64,000 nt of DNA from Pseudomonas donghuensis (GCF_000259195.1 NZ_JH650761.1:141896-205895); one strand, 5' to 3'; numbered from the stretch's first letter, positions 54,061 through 64,000 are shown. The notes: a model not told the origin generated them from the letters alone. Translations and numbers: made by a program.

Positions 54061-55532
54061 CAGAACACCGAGTTGTAGGAACCCAGCTCAACTTGAACGG
54101 ATTTGATGCGAGTGTACTGAGCCAGCGAGCTCACGCCGTTCTCACGGCCGACACCGGACTGCTTGTAACCGCCGACCGGCATTTCGGCTGGCGACTCGCC
54201 CCAGGCGTTGATCCAGCAGATACCGGCTTCCAGCTGGTGGATGATGCGGTGGGCGCGGCTGATGTCGTTGGTGCACACGCCAGCGGCCAGGCCGTATTCG
54301 GTGTCGTTGGCACGACGGATGACTTCTTCCTCGGTCTCGTAGGAGAGGATGCTCATCACTGGGCCGAAGATCTCTTCCTTGACGATGGTCATGTCGTCAC
54401 GGCAGTCGGTGAACACGGTCGGCGCCACGAATGCGCCCTTGGCCAGTTCGCCTGCGGTCAGGCGCTCGCCGCCACAGAGAACGCGTGCGCCTTCTTCCTT
54501 GCCCTTGGCGATGTAGCCCAGCACGCTTTCCATGTGAGCGAAGCTGACCAGCGGGCCGAAGTTGGTGTTTTCGTCTTCAGGGTTGCCAACGCGGATGCGC
54601 GCAACGCGCTCGGCGATCTTGGCTTCGAAAGCCGCTTTCATCGAGGCAGGGACGAACACGCGGGTACCGTTGGTGCAGACCTGGCCCGAGCTGTAGAAGT
54701 TGGCCATCATGGCGATGTCGGCGGCGCGATCGAGGTCGGCGTCGTCGCAGATGATCAGTGGCGACTTGCCGCCCAGTTCCATGGTGACTTCCTTGAGCGT
54801 CGAGCTCGAGGCGCTGGCCATGACCTTCTTGCCGGTGGTGGTGCCGCCGGTGAAGGAGATTTTCTCGATGCGCGGGTGCTCGGTCAGCCAGGTGCCGACT
54901 TCGCGGCCGCTGCCGGTCAGAACGTTGAACACGCCGTCCGGCAGGCCGGCTTCGGTGTAGATCTCGGCCAGTTTCAGGGTGGTCAGCGAGGTTACTTCGC
55001 TCGGCTTGAAGATCATCGCGTTACCGGCCGCCAGGGCAGGAGCGGATTTCCACAGGGCGATCTGGATCGGGTAGTTCCAGGCGCCGATACCGGCGGTCAC
55101 GCCCAGCGGCTCTCGGCGGGTGTAGACGAACGAGCTGTCGCGCAGCGGGATCTGCTCGCCTTCGATGGCCGGTACCAGGCCTGCGTAGTATTCCAGCACG
55201 TCGGCGCCGGTGACGATGTCGACGTAGCGGGTTTCGGAGTAGGACTTGCCGGTGTCCAGGGTTTCCAGGGCGGCCAGCTCATCGTTGCGCTCGCGCAGGA
55301 TGTCGACGGCGCGGCGCAGGATGCGCGAACGCTGCATGGCGGTCATGGCGGCCCAGACTTTCTGGCCACGTTCGGCGCTTTCTACGGCGCGCTCGACGTC
55401 GGCCTGGGTAGCGCGTTGCACCTGGGCGAGGACTTCGCCGTTGGCCGGGTTGATGGCGTCGAAGGTAGCGTCGCTGGAAGCGTCGACATAACCACCATCA
55501 ATGTAGAGTTTTTGCAGTTCGAAACGGGCCAT
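54060..55532 (-). CDS. betB: Betaine-aldehyde dehydrogenase
   Basis: NAD(P)-dependent enzyme that oxidises betaine aldehyde to glycine betaine. At 490 residues it equals E. coli BetB. The catalytic Glu252 in MELGGKSP and Cys286 in GQVCTNGTR are present, together with FTGGTTTGK. The ATG at 55532 gives [14 protein letters not shown]. It lies 31 bases downstream of betI in the same operon. Confidence 0.97.
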   Translation of the reverse strand: MARFELQKLYIDGGYVDASSDATFDAINPANGEVLAQVQRATQADVERAVESAERGQKVWAAMTAMQRSRILRRAVDILRERNDELAALETLDTGKSYSETRYVDIVTGADVLEYYAGLVPAIEGEQIPLRDSSFVYTRREPLGVTAGIGAWNYPIQIALWKSAPALAAGNAMIFKPSEVTSLTTLKLAEIYTEAGLPDGVFNVLTGSGREVGTWLTEHPRIEKISFTGGTTTGKKVMASASSSTLKEVTMELGGKSPLIICDDADLDRAADIAMMANFYSSGQVCTNGTRVFVPASMKAAFEAKIAERVARIRVGNPEDENTNFGPLVSFAHMESVLGYIAKGKEEGARVLCGGERLTAGELAKGAFVAPTVFTDCRDDMTIVKEEIFGPVMSILSYETEEEVIRRANDTEYGLAAGVCTNDISRAHRIIHQLEAGICWINAWGESPAEMPVGGYKQSGVGRENGVSSLAQYTRIKSVQVELGSYNSVF

Positions 55533-55563
55533 AGTGTCCTCGCAAGTGCATATGTGTGTTTGG

Positions 55564-56229
55564 CTATCCGTGCAGCGCTCCTGCTTGTTTGGCAATCGCG
55601 ACGCGCGGTGGTTCAGAGGCCTGGTTTTGCGTGTCCGGGCTCGTCTGTTTCGCCAGTTGTAGATCCATGTATTCGTAAGCGATTTGTTTCGCCTGGTCGG
55701 TGTCGAACGCGTCTCCGGACAGCGCACCGCGCAGCCACAGACCGTCGATCAATGCTGCCAGGCCACGGGCCGCGGTGCGTGCATCAGGCAGCGGCAGGAC
55801 GCGGCGGAACTGGCAGCACAGGTTGGAATACAAGCGGTGATCGTTGATCCGCTGCAACCTGTGCAAAGACGGCTGGTGCATGCTGGAAGCCCAGAAGGCC
55901 AACCAGGTTTTCATTGCCGGGCCGTTGACCTGGCTGGCGTCGAAGTTGCCTTCGATAATCACCTGCAGGTGGGCGCGCGGGCTGGTGTCCTTGAGCGCCT
56001 GCCGGTTGGCGACGACGTTCTCGTTCAGCACGCTCATCAAGTACCGCATGGTCGCTGCGATCAGGCCGTTCTTGTCCTGAAAGTAGTGACTGATGATGCC
56101 ATTCGACACACCGGCCAAACGGGCGATCAGCGCAATGCTGGCGTCACCCATGCCGACCTGGTCGATGGCCATCAATGTGGCTTCGATCAACTGCTGGCGG
56201 CGAATGGGTTGCATACCGACCTTGGGCAT
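55564..56229 (-). CDS. betI: Betaine synthesis repressor BetI, with a C-terminal extension
   Basis: TetR-family repressor of the bet genes that senses choline. The 221-residue protein has the HTH in [20 protein letters not shown] and the ligand-binding core [20 protein letters not shown]. Typical BetI is about 197 residues; this one continues for about 24 more (from [10 protein letters not shown] to GALHG). These are low in motif content and look like stop-codon loss. GGAGA precedes the ATG at 56229. It is divergent from betT, with its operator just upstream. Confidence 0.93.
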   Translation of the reverse strand: MPKVGMQPIRRQQLIEATLMAIDQVGMGDASIALIARLAGVSNGIISHYFQDKNGLIAATMRYLMSVLNENVVANRQALKDTSPRAHLQVIIEGNFDASQVNGPAMKTWLAFWASSMHQPSLHRLQRINDHRLYSNLCCQFRRVLPLPDARTAARGLAALIDGLWLRGALSGDAFDTDQAKQIAYEYMDLQLAKQTSPDTQNQASEPPRVAIAKQAGALHG

Positions 56230-56299
56230 CTTGCAAATCTCCTCAGGCCTGCGAGCAGTCGACGAGCGGCTGCCTCGGCGAAGGCCAGTCTATTTTGTT

Positions 56300-56319
56300 T
56301 TGATTGAACGTTCAATCAA
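56300..56319. promoter_or_regulatory. BetI operator, perfect palindrome
   Basis: TTGATTGAAC at 56300-56309 and GTTCAATCAA at 56310-56319 are exact reverse complements. The spacing and the sequence fit the known BetI-type operator in divergent bet regions. It lies 71 bases before the betI ATG and 333 before betT, so it most directly controls betIBA. Confidence 0.8.
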
Positions 56320-56651
56320 CAAAGAATAAGCTCTGCGACAATCTGTGCAATTGACAGGTTTTTCCTACCTGCAGTGAGCACAAATTGGCACCCCAAAAAG
56401 ACGTGGAACCCCCGGAATACAAGGTGTTGACGGGTGTAAACGGCGCGTTGAGCAGATCTGCCGAGCGGTATCGCACCGCGCGGCCAACCCTCGGGACGGG
56501 GTTTTCGGCCTGTTTTTTTCAACGCAATCGATTCGGGATCACGGTTTTTTCAAGGTGCTTTTATAACACCTGAAGCAGTGGGGCTATTGCACCATTTGCT
56601 TGGGTAACGATTGTTTCGTGTTTCTCTCGCACTGCCCGGAGCCTATGTGCA
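56320..56651. promoter_or_regulatory. Long leader and promoter region of betT
   Basis: 332 bases without a gene. It holds two small hairpins: CAGGT and ACCTG around TTTTCCT at 56355-56371, and AGGTG and CACCT around CTTTTATAA at 56553-56571. A TATAAC lies inside the second. A TTGACA at 56351-56356 has no good -10 partner. The betT promoter could not be placed with confidence. Confidence 0.4.
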
Positions 56652-58655
56652 ATGAGTTCTGCCTCCCTAATCAAGACCCCTGCCGAGAGGGTCCGGGTCA
56701 ACAGCGTGGTGTTCTTCACCTCGACGTTGTTGATCCTGCTGTTGACTGCCTTGCTGATCGCAGTTCCCGAAACCGCCGGCCGCGTGCTGAACGAGGCCCA
56801 GGCCTGGTTGTCGCGCAGCTTCGGCTGGTACTACATGCTGGTGATTGGCGGCTACCTGCTGTTCGTCATCGTTCTGGCCTTCTCCAATTTCGGCAAGCTC
56901 AAGCTTGGCGGCAAGGATGACAAGCCGGACTTCAGCTACGGTGCCTGGGCCGGGATGCTGTTCTCCTCCGGTATCGGTATCTCGCTGCTGTACTTCGGCG
57001 CGTCCGAGCCGCTGGATCACTACTTCAACCCGCCTGAAGGCGCACCGGCCAGCCTGCAAGCGGCCCGTGAAGGCCTGCAACTGACCTTCCTGCACTGGGG
57101 TCTGCATGGCTGGGCAATCTATGCTCTGGTCGGCCTGGCCGTGGCCTACTTCGCCTACCGCCACAACCAACCCCTGGCACTGCGCTCGGCGCTGTACCCG
57201 CTGGTCGGTGAGCGTTGGGTCAAGGGGGCCGCGGGCCACACCGTCGACATCTTCGGCATGTTCGTGACCCTGCTGGGCCTGGTGACCAACCTGGGTATTG
57301 GTTCGATGCAGGTGTCCTCGGGGCTGGAATACCTGTTCGGCATGCAGCACAGCGACACCAACCTGCTGATCGTGATCCTGGTGATGAGCACCGTGGCGAC
57401 CATCGCCGCCGTGTCGGGTGTGGAGAACGGCATCCGCCGCCTGTCCAACCTCAACATCATCCTGTTCAGCGGCCTGCTGTTGTTCGTGCTGCTCAACGGC
57501 CCGACCCTGCACCTGCTCAACAGCTTCGTGCAGAACATCGGCGACTACCTCAACGGCGCGGTGCTAAAGACCTTCGACCTGTACGTCTATGAAGGCGACA
57601 GTGACAAGTCCGAGCGCTGGCTGGGCCTGTGGACCGTGTTCTACTGGGCCTGGTGGATTTCCTGGGGCCCGTTCGTCGGCATGTTCATTGCCCGTATCTC
57701 GCGCGGTCGTACCGTGCGCGAACTGGTCGCTGGCGTGCTGCTGATTCCGCTGGGCTTCACCTTGGCCTGGCTGTCGATCTTCGGCAACTCGGCACTGGAC
57801 CTGGTGATGAACCAGGGCGCGGTGGAACTCGGTCGAACGGCGCTGGAACAGCCGGCGATGTCGATCTACCAGCTGCTCGAGCACTATCCGTTTGCCAAGA
57901 TCGTGGTCGGTGTCGCGATTTTCGTTGGCTTCGTACTGTTCCTGACCCCAGCCGACTCCGGCGCGGTGATGATGGCCAACCTTTCCTGCAAAGGCGGCCA
58001 TGTCGACGAAGATGCGCCGAACTGGCTGCGTATTCTCTGGTCGGCGATCATTACCGTGGTCACCATCGGTTTGCTTCTGGCCGGTAACTTCCAGGCCATG
58101 CAGACCATGGTGGTGCTGGCGGGACTGCCGTTCTCGGTAGTGCTGGTGCTGTTCATGTTCGGCCTGTACAAGGCCATGAAACAGGACAGCCAGGTCGAGC
58201 AGGAGCAGGCCGAACTGGCTGCCCGTGGCCGTCGCGGTTTCAGCGAGCGCCTGAGCCAGCTGGACCTGCAGCCGACCCAGGCGATCGTTCAGCGCTTCAT
58301 GGACAAGCGCGTCAGCCCGGCGCTCAAGGAAGCAGCCGCGCAGCTGCAGACCCTGGGCTTCCAGGTGCAGACCCGGGTCGGCCAGTCGCGCTCGGCCATG
58401 GGCCTGCGCATCGACATGGAAGAAGGTAACCCGTTCGTTTACGAAGTAAGCCTGGACGGCTACCTGGCCGCGCCGAGCGAGGCACCGGTGGAAGGCGAGA
58501 CAGAAGTGCGCCAGCGCTTCTACCGCGCCGAGGTGTACCTGCACAACGGCAGCCAGGAATACGACCTGATGGGCTTCACCCCGGAGCAGATCACCCGGGA
58601 TGTGCTCGATCAGTTCGAAAGCCATCGCCAGTTGCTGGGGCGTGTCTACAGCTGA
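56652..58655 (+). CDS. betT: High-affinity choline transporter BetT (BCCT family)
   Basis: 667-residue BCCT carrier for choline, the feeder of BetA and BetB. About 12 TM helices, with the signature WWISWGPFVGMFIARISRGRT and the substrate-box region LTFLHWGLHGWAIYAL. A soluble C-terminal domain of about 150 residues (from KAMKQDSQVEQ to HRQLLGRVYS) is typical of the osmotically regulated BetT type. ATG at 56652. It is divergent from betI-betB-betA and ends at its own terminator. Confidence 0.94.
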   Translation: MSSASLIKTPAERVRVNSVVFFTSTLLILLLTALLIAVPETAGRVLNEAQAWLSRSFGWYYMLVIGGYLLFVIVLAFSNFGKLKLGGKDDKPDFSYGAWAGMLFSSGIGISLLYFGASEPLDHYFNPPEGAPASLQAAREGLQLTFLHWGLHGWAIYALVGLAVAYFAYRHNQPLALRSALYPLVGERWVKGAAGHTVDIFGMFVTLLGLVTNLGIGSMQVSSGLEYLFGMQHSDTNLLIVILVMSTVATIAAVSGVENGIRRLSNLNIILFSGLLLFVLLNGPTLHLLNSFVQNIGDYLNGAVLKTFDLYVYEGDSDKSERWLGLWTVFYWAWWISWGPFVGMFIARISRGRTVRELVAGVLLIPLGFTLAWLSIFGNSALDLVMNQGAVELGRTALEQPAMSIYQLLEHYPFAKIVVGVAIFVGFVLFLTPADSGAVMMANLSCKGGHVDEDAPNWLRILWSAIITVVTIGLLLAGNFQAMQTMVVLAGLPFSVVLVLFMFGLYKAMKQDSQVEQEQAELAARGRRGFSERLSQLDLQPTQAIVQRFMDKRVSPALKEAAAQLQTLGFQVQTRVGQSRSAMGLRIDMEEGNPFVYEVSLDGYLAAPSEAPVEGETEVRQRFYRAEVYLHNGSQEYDLMGFTPEQITRDVLDQFESHRQLLGRVYS

Positions 58656-58673
58656 TAACGGCTGATTGACCCG

Positions 58674-58706
58674 AAGGGCTCTGTTCGCAGGAACAGGGCC
58701 CTTTTT
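58674..58706 (+). terminator. Terminator of betT
   Basis: AGGGC and TCTGTTC pair with GAACAGG and GCCCT around GCAG, followed by TTTTT. It starts 19 bases after the betT stop. Confidence 0.8.
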
Positions 58707-58783
58707 GTTGTGATACCGGTGCAGACTGGACAGGCGCACTAGGCCCCGGCACTCTTGGCGTTGCCAAGGAGCCCGGTGCCACC

Positions 58784-59524
58784 ATGTTCAAGCGTCTTGT
58801 CCTGTTGCTGTGCAGCTGCCTGTCGTTCACCCACCTTGCCCAGGCGAGCGAGCCTGTGGTGCTGCTCACCGAAAACTTCCCGCCCTACAACATGGCCATC
58901 AGCGGCAAGAGCTTCGCCCGCGACGATGGCATCAATGGCATTGCCGCCGACCTGGTACGCGAGATGTTCAAGCGCGCCGGGGTGCCCTACAGCATGACCC
59001 TGCGCTTCCCGTGGCAGCGCATCTACGAGCAGGCCCTGCAAACCCCCGGCTACGGCGTCTTCGTCATGGCCCGTCAGCCCGAGCGGGAAAAACTGTTCAA
59101 GTGGGTCGGACCGCTGGGGCCGGATGACTGGATTTTGCTGGCCCCCGAGGGCAGCCCGATTGCCTTGAGCAGCCTGCAGCAAGCCAAGCGTTATCGTATC
59201 GGGGCTTATAAAGGGGATGCGATTGCCGAATACCTGGCCAAGCAAGGCCTGAACCCGGTGTTGGTGCTGCGCGACCGCGACAACGCGAAAAAGCTGGTGA
59301 ACGGCGAAATCGACCTGTGGGCCAGCGGCGACCCGGCCGGGCGCTACCTGGCGCGCCAGGTGGGGGTGAGCAAGCTTAAGACGGTGCTGCGTTTTCACGG
59401 TGCCGAGCTGTACCTGGCGCTTAACCGTGAAGTGCCGGACGAGGTGGTGAACAAGCTGCAGCAGGCGCTGGAGCAGATGAAAGCCGAGGGCTTTGTCGAG
59501 CAGGTGTTTGCTCGTTACCTGTAA
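58784..59524 (+). CDS. Periplasmic solute-binding protein, SBP_bac_3 type
   Basis: 246 residues with a signal peptide of about 22 (MFKRLVLLLCSCLSFTHLAQA), then the bilobal binding fold typical of amino-acid-type receptors: VVLLTENFPPYNM, INGIAADLVREMFKRAG, and GYGVFVMARQPEREKLFKWVGPL. GEIDLWASGD follows. No ABC permease or ATPase gene is next to it, so it is either an orphan receptor or a partner of a distant system. The ligand is not predictable. It lies between betT and the large toxin-like gene. Confidence 0.83.
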   Translation: MFKRLVLLLCSCLSFTHLAQASEPVVLLTENFPPYNMAISGKSFARDDGINGIAADLVREMFKRAGVPYSMTLRFPWQRIYEQALQTPGYGVFVMARQPEREKLFKWVGPLGPDDWILLAPEGSPIALSSLQQAKRYRIGAYKGDAIAEYLAKQGLNPVLVLRDRDNAKKLVNGEIDLWASGDPAGRYLARQVGVSKLKTVLRFHGAELYLALNREVPDEVVNKLQQALEQMKAEGFVEQVFARYL

Positions 59525-59603
59525 AAGACCTGAGCAATAGTTAACGCAGGCAATGCTGTAGGTGTCGTTATCGTCACGGGTCCCTTACCCAGAGACAACG
59601 ACA

Positions 59604-60611
59604 ATGACCATCGCCTTGGACTCCTTTGAGCAAACCGTCGGCCTGGCGTTTGCGTCGCGGCCAACGCTGCGCGCTGTAGTGCATCAGCAATTGGTGCAGC
59701 GGTTGGCCAAGCAATACCCGGAAATCGACAAAAGCTACCCGCAACTGCGCGGGTCAAAAGAGATCTATCTCTGTACGCGAGCGCCAGAAGATCTCGACAC
59801 ATTGACGATAAAGTCACTGGCCGAAGTCTTTCTCGAAAAGCTTATCTCGCAAACAACATTCAATTTTACCGGGATTGCTCTGAGCAATTGTTTCCTGAGC
59901 TTTACCCCTACGCCCCGACCCATTTATGACCGCGACGCGACCAGTGGCCTGGGCAGACTTCCTGATCTGACCCTGGTCACCGACGCGTTCAATGAGCTGC
60001 TGGCCAACGTCGAGCCGTTTCTTCAACGGGCCCAGGTCGATTTCTGGCAGACACGAAGTGGCTCGGGTGGCACGCCTCTGCAGGGGGTGGGGCACATGCT
60101 CAAGGCCGCCCTGGCCAGCGGGGTTGAAGCACAAGGTCTGGATGATGAGCAACGCAGTTGCATCTATGCGCTGTTAGCGGCGAGTAACAGCACTGCGTGG
60201 CACAACCCCAGCGAGGTGCCTGAAGTTTTTTTGCTTGATGTCACGGTGGCTGGCGCCGAGGTTCGTTACCAGCAGTTGCTGCCGGACCTGTTGGTGACAC
60301 TGACATTGGCAAATCGCAACATCGTTCTGTTGTGCAAGCCCAGTGGGCGTATCGATGCCTTTGATTCGCTGGACAGCATGGCCCAGAGCCTGAGTGATGG
60401 GCTTGCCCGTCAGTATCAGCTTGATTCATTCGGTTGGGATCGCTACCCCATCACAACCGATATGTTCGCGATGCAGGGGGCAGTGCTCCTGAACCTGCTG
60501 CTTGAAGGTCTGGAGCCCGTGAACGGGCGGCATTTCAGCACCGTAGTCGAGCTGGAGCAGGGGTACGCTGCCTTGACCGATCCTGCGTCTTTCTTTTGCG
60601 CACATCCTTAA
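59604..60611 (+). CDS. N-terminal part of a giant dermonecrotic-toxin-like (DUF6543) protein, ends at an in-frame TAA
   Basis: 335 codons from the ATG at 59604 to a TAA at 60609-60611. The chain opens SFEQTVGLAFASRPTLRAVVHQQL and continues KQYPEIDKSYPQLR, EIYLCTR and GHMLKAALASGVEAQGLDDEQ, with FSTVVELEQGYAALTD near the end. The frequent RPTLR-type opening and the following region match the N-terminal domain of the large Pseudomonas toxins annotated as dermonecrotic or membrane-targeted effector toxins. The frame after the TAA continues the same protein without a gap, so this is a fragment or a nonsense-split gene. Ribosome site is weak (AGAGAC). Alternative starts at 59562 are possible. Confidence 0.75.
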   Translation: MTIALDSFEQTVGLAFASRPTLRAVVHQQLVQRLAKQYPEIDKSYPQLRGSKEIYLCTRAPEDLDTLTIKSLAEVFLEKLISQTTFNFTGIALSNCFLSFTPTPRPIYDRDATSGLGRLPDLTLVTDAFNELLANVEPFLQRAQVDFWQTRSGSGGTPLQGVGHMLKAALASGVEAQGLDDEQRSCIYALLAASNSTAWHNPSEVPEVFLLDVTVAGAEVRYQQLLPDLLVTLTLANRNIVLLCKPSGRIDAFDSLDSMAQSLSDGLARQYQLDSFGWDRYPITTDMFAMQGAVLLNLLLEGLEPVNGRHFSTVVELEQGYAALTDPASFFCAHP

Positions 60612-63600
60612 CGGCTCTTGCAGTTACGGCAGGGCGAATCCGAACTGCCGCAATGGTTGCGTCAAGCTTCAATGGCTGATCGACTGGAGTACCGTACGCG
60701 GGTGCTGGATCTGCTGGTTGCGCAAGCCAGTTCCAACGGCAAGTCCTCCCTTGATGGCATCCTTGATCTACGTGCCTTCACGCGCCAGTCCCTGCTTGAA
60801 CTGATGCGCGCTGACCATCTGACTGAGGCCAATTATGATGCCGACGACCTGGTGCTGGAGTTCTGGTTGGCGCGTGGAGTTCCGGGCACATTCTCAGGGA
60901 GCGTGGAGATCAAGCGCATGCCCCTGACTGAATTTGCCATTGGCAACCTGGGCTCGGCCAGGGGAGCCATATTGAAAAAAATCACGCATAAAACCGATCA
61001 GCTGCTGTGGCCCTGGTTGACAACCGATTACCTGAAAGCATTGGTGCAGCGTGCAGATATCGGTCGCACCTATCCCCAGTACCTGAGCAAAAAACTTCAG
61101 GATGCGGACCAGAATGTCGAGCGGATAAGCCTGTTCGCCATGGAACAGGCAAGCCAGTTGCCGCTCCTTGCGCTCAAGGCCAAGATCGATGGAGCGCTGT
61201 CTGATACCGGTTACCAGCGTGTTGTCGCGTTCTTTCGAGCGGACAGCGGTGAGAGTCAAAGCCTGTTGGCGCCTTTGGCGTTCAAGCGTGAGGAGACTGC
61301 CAGCGAAGCCGATCGAGTGACCAACACCTTTGTGTTTATGTCGGCGCACGCTGCGGGAAAGGTCGTGCTCTACCGGCCAATGAGCGCCGACAGACCGTTC
61401 CAGGAGTTTGCCAGCCAGCAGGCGTTGCTTGAGCAGATTCTGGCGCAGGAGGATCTGCAGCAAAGCATTTTGGCCTGGATGAGCAGCGACGCTCAGCGGG
61501 TATATGGCCATGGCGGTTTCCAGGAGCCGCATTTACGTCGGCCTATCCTCGATACTCAACTGGGGCTGGAGCCCGTCCAGCCGGCACAGCTGGACTTGCA
61601 GGGCTGGCATCCGGGGGCGGACAGCAACTTGTACATGGCCAATACACAGATGCTGGTGGAGCTGGCCGAGCGCGAGACGATCTCCAATGCCGAAGACCGC
61701 TGGGCGATGCTGCTCGAGGGTGCAGGTTTGTTGTTCAACCTGCTGTTCAGCGTGGCCACGCCGTTTTTACGGGGGCCAGCGGCTGTGGTTGCCTGGCTCG
61801 TTCAGGGTGCGCTGACAGTGCATGCTGATGCAGATGCATTGAAAAATGGCAATGAGTTCGAAAAATCAACGGCAGTGGTCGATCTGCTGCTCAACCTGGT
61901 CATGGTGTTGTTTCACGCCAGCCTACCGAAGGTCGAGCCGCCAGTTGCCGCAGACAAGCGTGAGGTCCCGGTCTTTGGTCCGAGTCGCCGGTTCACGCCC
62001 TCCGTACCTCGGGCAATTCCTGTCCAGGGCAAAACCTTTGCTCCCAGTGCCCTGAGGGTGAAAGCGGACTTGGAACTGGATTTTTCCTGGTATGGACCCC
62101 AGGGGCTCAAGTCGAACTCGACGGATTATCCTCGACCGATATCGGGCTTTCGTTCATCGGCTTCACTGGGGAGTCATCCGCCGTTGAGCCAAGGCTCGTA
62201 TCGGGGCCTGTACCTGCTTGCCGGGCGATACTACGCGTTGATTGAAGGTCATGTTTACAACGTCAGGGCCGACGCCCAAGGGATGCGAGTGGTCGACGAG
62301 CAAGGCCGGCCTGGCCCCTGGCTGACCATAGAGAACAATACATGGCAGTTTGACCTGAGTCTGCGGCTCAGAGGAGGCGGTCCCAAACGGCGAGTGGCGG
62401 GGCAGCAGGAGGTCAACCAGGAGGCAGTCCGTAAGCTGCAGTCCGAAATAGGTGAGCTGGACCTGAAAAACAATGCGTTGGTTGCCGAGCTGACACCGCA
62501 GTGGGCATCGATGGCGGAGCATTCGAGTGCGCTGCAGAAGTTGCTGAACCTGCGCGACAGCTTACAGGCGCGGATTGACCAGGGTGATAGCACAGAAGGC
62601 TTGAGCGCGTTGGTCGACAGTACACGCATAAAGATTACCGATAAGAAGAGCCTGCTGGACACAACACGCAGTGCGTTGATCGACACGCTGGAACAGTCAA
62701 TCAAGATTGACCTGGAGGTGGAAGCCAGCATGAAAACGCTGCTCACTCCGAAGTTCTCAAAGTTCCTCCCCGAGGTTACGGCAAGGCCGTTGAAGCAGCG
62801 CCGAGGCATGGTGCGCAAGCAGCTCCTCAGGAACTATATGTTGATCCATGATGAACTGATATTGCTGGCCAGGTTCGATGAGTTAGCTGCGCTTCGCAAA
62901 CAGATAGTAACCTTGCCGGCAACCCCGGAACAGGTAGCGGCGTACAACACCTACCGAGCGAGGCATATGGCGGTGGTGCCATTGCAGCTGCGTCTACAGG
63001 AGGTAATGGAAAAACTGGACGTGCTGCTGATTGATACATTGACCGACGGCACTATTGCCTATGACGGCAAGCAGGAGCAGGTCCACAGTATTGTTGGCCA
63101 GCGCTCAGTGACAACATTGCAACTGAAAATCGACCTGATCAGGGACCTTGCCGAGCTCTCGCTAGAAAGACTGTCTGGCACCGATGTGCAGACACTTGTT
63201 TCCACCAATGATTACCTGATCGGCAAGTCCGTCAGCGGTGCAGGCAGTACCCTGGATGAATTGATCAGCGGCAACTTTGCCTCAGAAGAAACCATCAGCG
63301 GTCTGCAAAGCGTGCAGAGTGAGTATGCCAATGCCTTGACCATGGTCGACTATCTGGAACGCTTTGGTGGTGTGGTGGTAAACAAGCAGGCGCTCAATTA
63401 TTACAAGGAGCAGGTGCGGCTGGTTAAAGCGACGGCCGAGCTGGAACTGGAGGCGGCCGTTCGGGAACAGAAGTGGGAGACGCCGCTTCCGTTCAAGCGT
63501 TTGCCGTACAAGCCGCGGGTGGGCATGCGTCGTGTGGTTCATTTGCGAGGAGGCAAAACACTGGTCGGCGAAGAGACGCAACTGCTCGGCGAGCCAGTGG

Positions 63601-64000
63601 TTGAGCAGCGTGACCCCGTGAGCAAAAAGGTGCTCGGCACCTACCACCAGCAGGGTGACGTCTGGATCGAAGTGGTGCCGGCCACGTTCCCGGTTGAGTC
63701 CGCGCCATTGACTGCCAGTGAGCGGGCGCAGGCCCGTATCCAGGCACAGCGCCTGAACAACGAGGTTGCCGGTGTAATCGCCCTGGCAAAGCGCTACATC
63801 TCCTCGAACGAACCACACAGCTTGTCTTTTGTCATCGAACGTCATGTCGAGAAACTGCAGCGTGTGGCGAGAATGCTTGAAGGCGCAGACGCTGCAGCCA
63901 GTGACAATGCACTGCGAGCAACTGTGGAGCAGTGCATCAGCCGCTTGAATGAGCGCAAACGCAATCTGCTGGTGACGTTGCATTTGGCCAGCAGTCGACC
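60612..64000 (+). pseudogene. Remainder of the dermonecrotic-toxin-like gene, same frame after the stop, runs off the window
   Basis: I read the codons from 60612 to the last full codon at 63998: 1129 consecutive sense codons in the frame of the upstream part. Family-like segments continue directly after the stop (RLLQLRQGESELPQWLRQAS, MADRLEYRTRVLDLL, WLTTDYLKALVQRADIGRTYP). A hydrophobic stretch at about 61705-61830 (LLEGAGLLFNLLFSVATPFL) could insert in a membrane, and long helical, coiled-coil-like stretches follow from about 62410. If translated separately, the first ATG is at 60672 with no visible ribosome site. Codon use (ATA, TTA, AGA, GTA) is unlike that of the core genes. The enzymatic C-terminus is outside the window. 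Confidence 0.72.

Noticed and set aside
56575..56600. Possible sigma-54 promoter before betT (TGGGGCT then TTGCA)
   Set aside because: The distance between the GG and GC elements is seven bases, not the required ten.
60606..60620. Programmed frameshift as the explanation of the toxin split
   Set aside because: The reading frame is the same before and after the stop, so no shift is needed; only a nonsense codon or readthrough fits.

Overview
The window is a stretch of a Pseudomonas chromosome, most likely from the P. putida group. The evidence is gene order and protein identity: priA, rpmE, a thermonuclease gene, maeB, mrcA, the pil genes, aroK, aroB, damX, gltB, gltD and hemE lie in the order familiar from that group. 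GC-rich REP sequences of the type with core GGGAGCGGGCTTGCCCCGCG sit in many intergenic gaps. No rRNA, tRNA, insertion sequence, phage gene or CRISPR array was seen.

Positions 1-22 kb are core housekeeping. They hold replication restart (priA, cut by the left edge), ribosomal protein L31, malic enzyme, a class A penicillin-binding protein, a reduced pilM-Q set, shikimate-pathway genes aroK and aroB, the SPOR-domain protein DamX, glutamate synthase gltBD, hemE and a small periplasmic YgiW-type protein. The pil genes are unusual. PilM and PilN are one polypeptide that lacks the second half of PilM, PilO and PilP are also fused, and PilQ is a short secretin.

At 22-24.3 kb a YnfM-type MFS exporter gene and a LysR regulator gene are divergent. 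From 43.2 kb down to 24.3 kb, on the minus strand, lies one compact block of 22 genes with overlaps or gaps of at most 25 bases. It is an aryl polyene (APE) pigment cluster. It encodes a chain-length factor, two ketosynthases, a ketoreductase, two dehydratase domains (one fused to the acyl-AMP ligase), two acyl carrier proteins, a thioesterase, acyltransferases, a glycosyltransferase, a LolA-like carrier, an MMPL exporter and lipoproteins. It also carries an MIO-type aromatic amino acid ammonia-lyase, a methyltransferase, a halogenase-like flavoprotein and an antiporter-like membrane protein. The block can in principle make an aryl starter from an amino acid, extend it to a polyene, modify the ring, attach it to a lipid and export it to the outer membrane.

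At 43.5-52 kb are an orphan ParA-type ATPase, thioredoxin 2, a DUF4265 protein, the AMPylase SelO, an MscK-type mechanosensitive channel and a potassium/proton antiporter. At 52-58.7 kb is the glycine-betaine module: betI-betB-betA on the minus strand, divergent from the choline transporter betT, with a perfect 20-bp BetI-type palindrome between them. A periplasmic solute-binding protein follows.

From 59.6 kb to the right edge there is a very large gene of the Pseudomonas dermonecrotic-toxin-like (DUF6543) type, visibly richer in A and T than the rest. It is interrupted by a single in-frame TAA at 60609-60611. The same frame then stays open for 1129 further codons to the window end, so the gene looks recently inactivated, miscalled, or read through.
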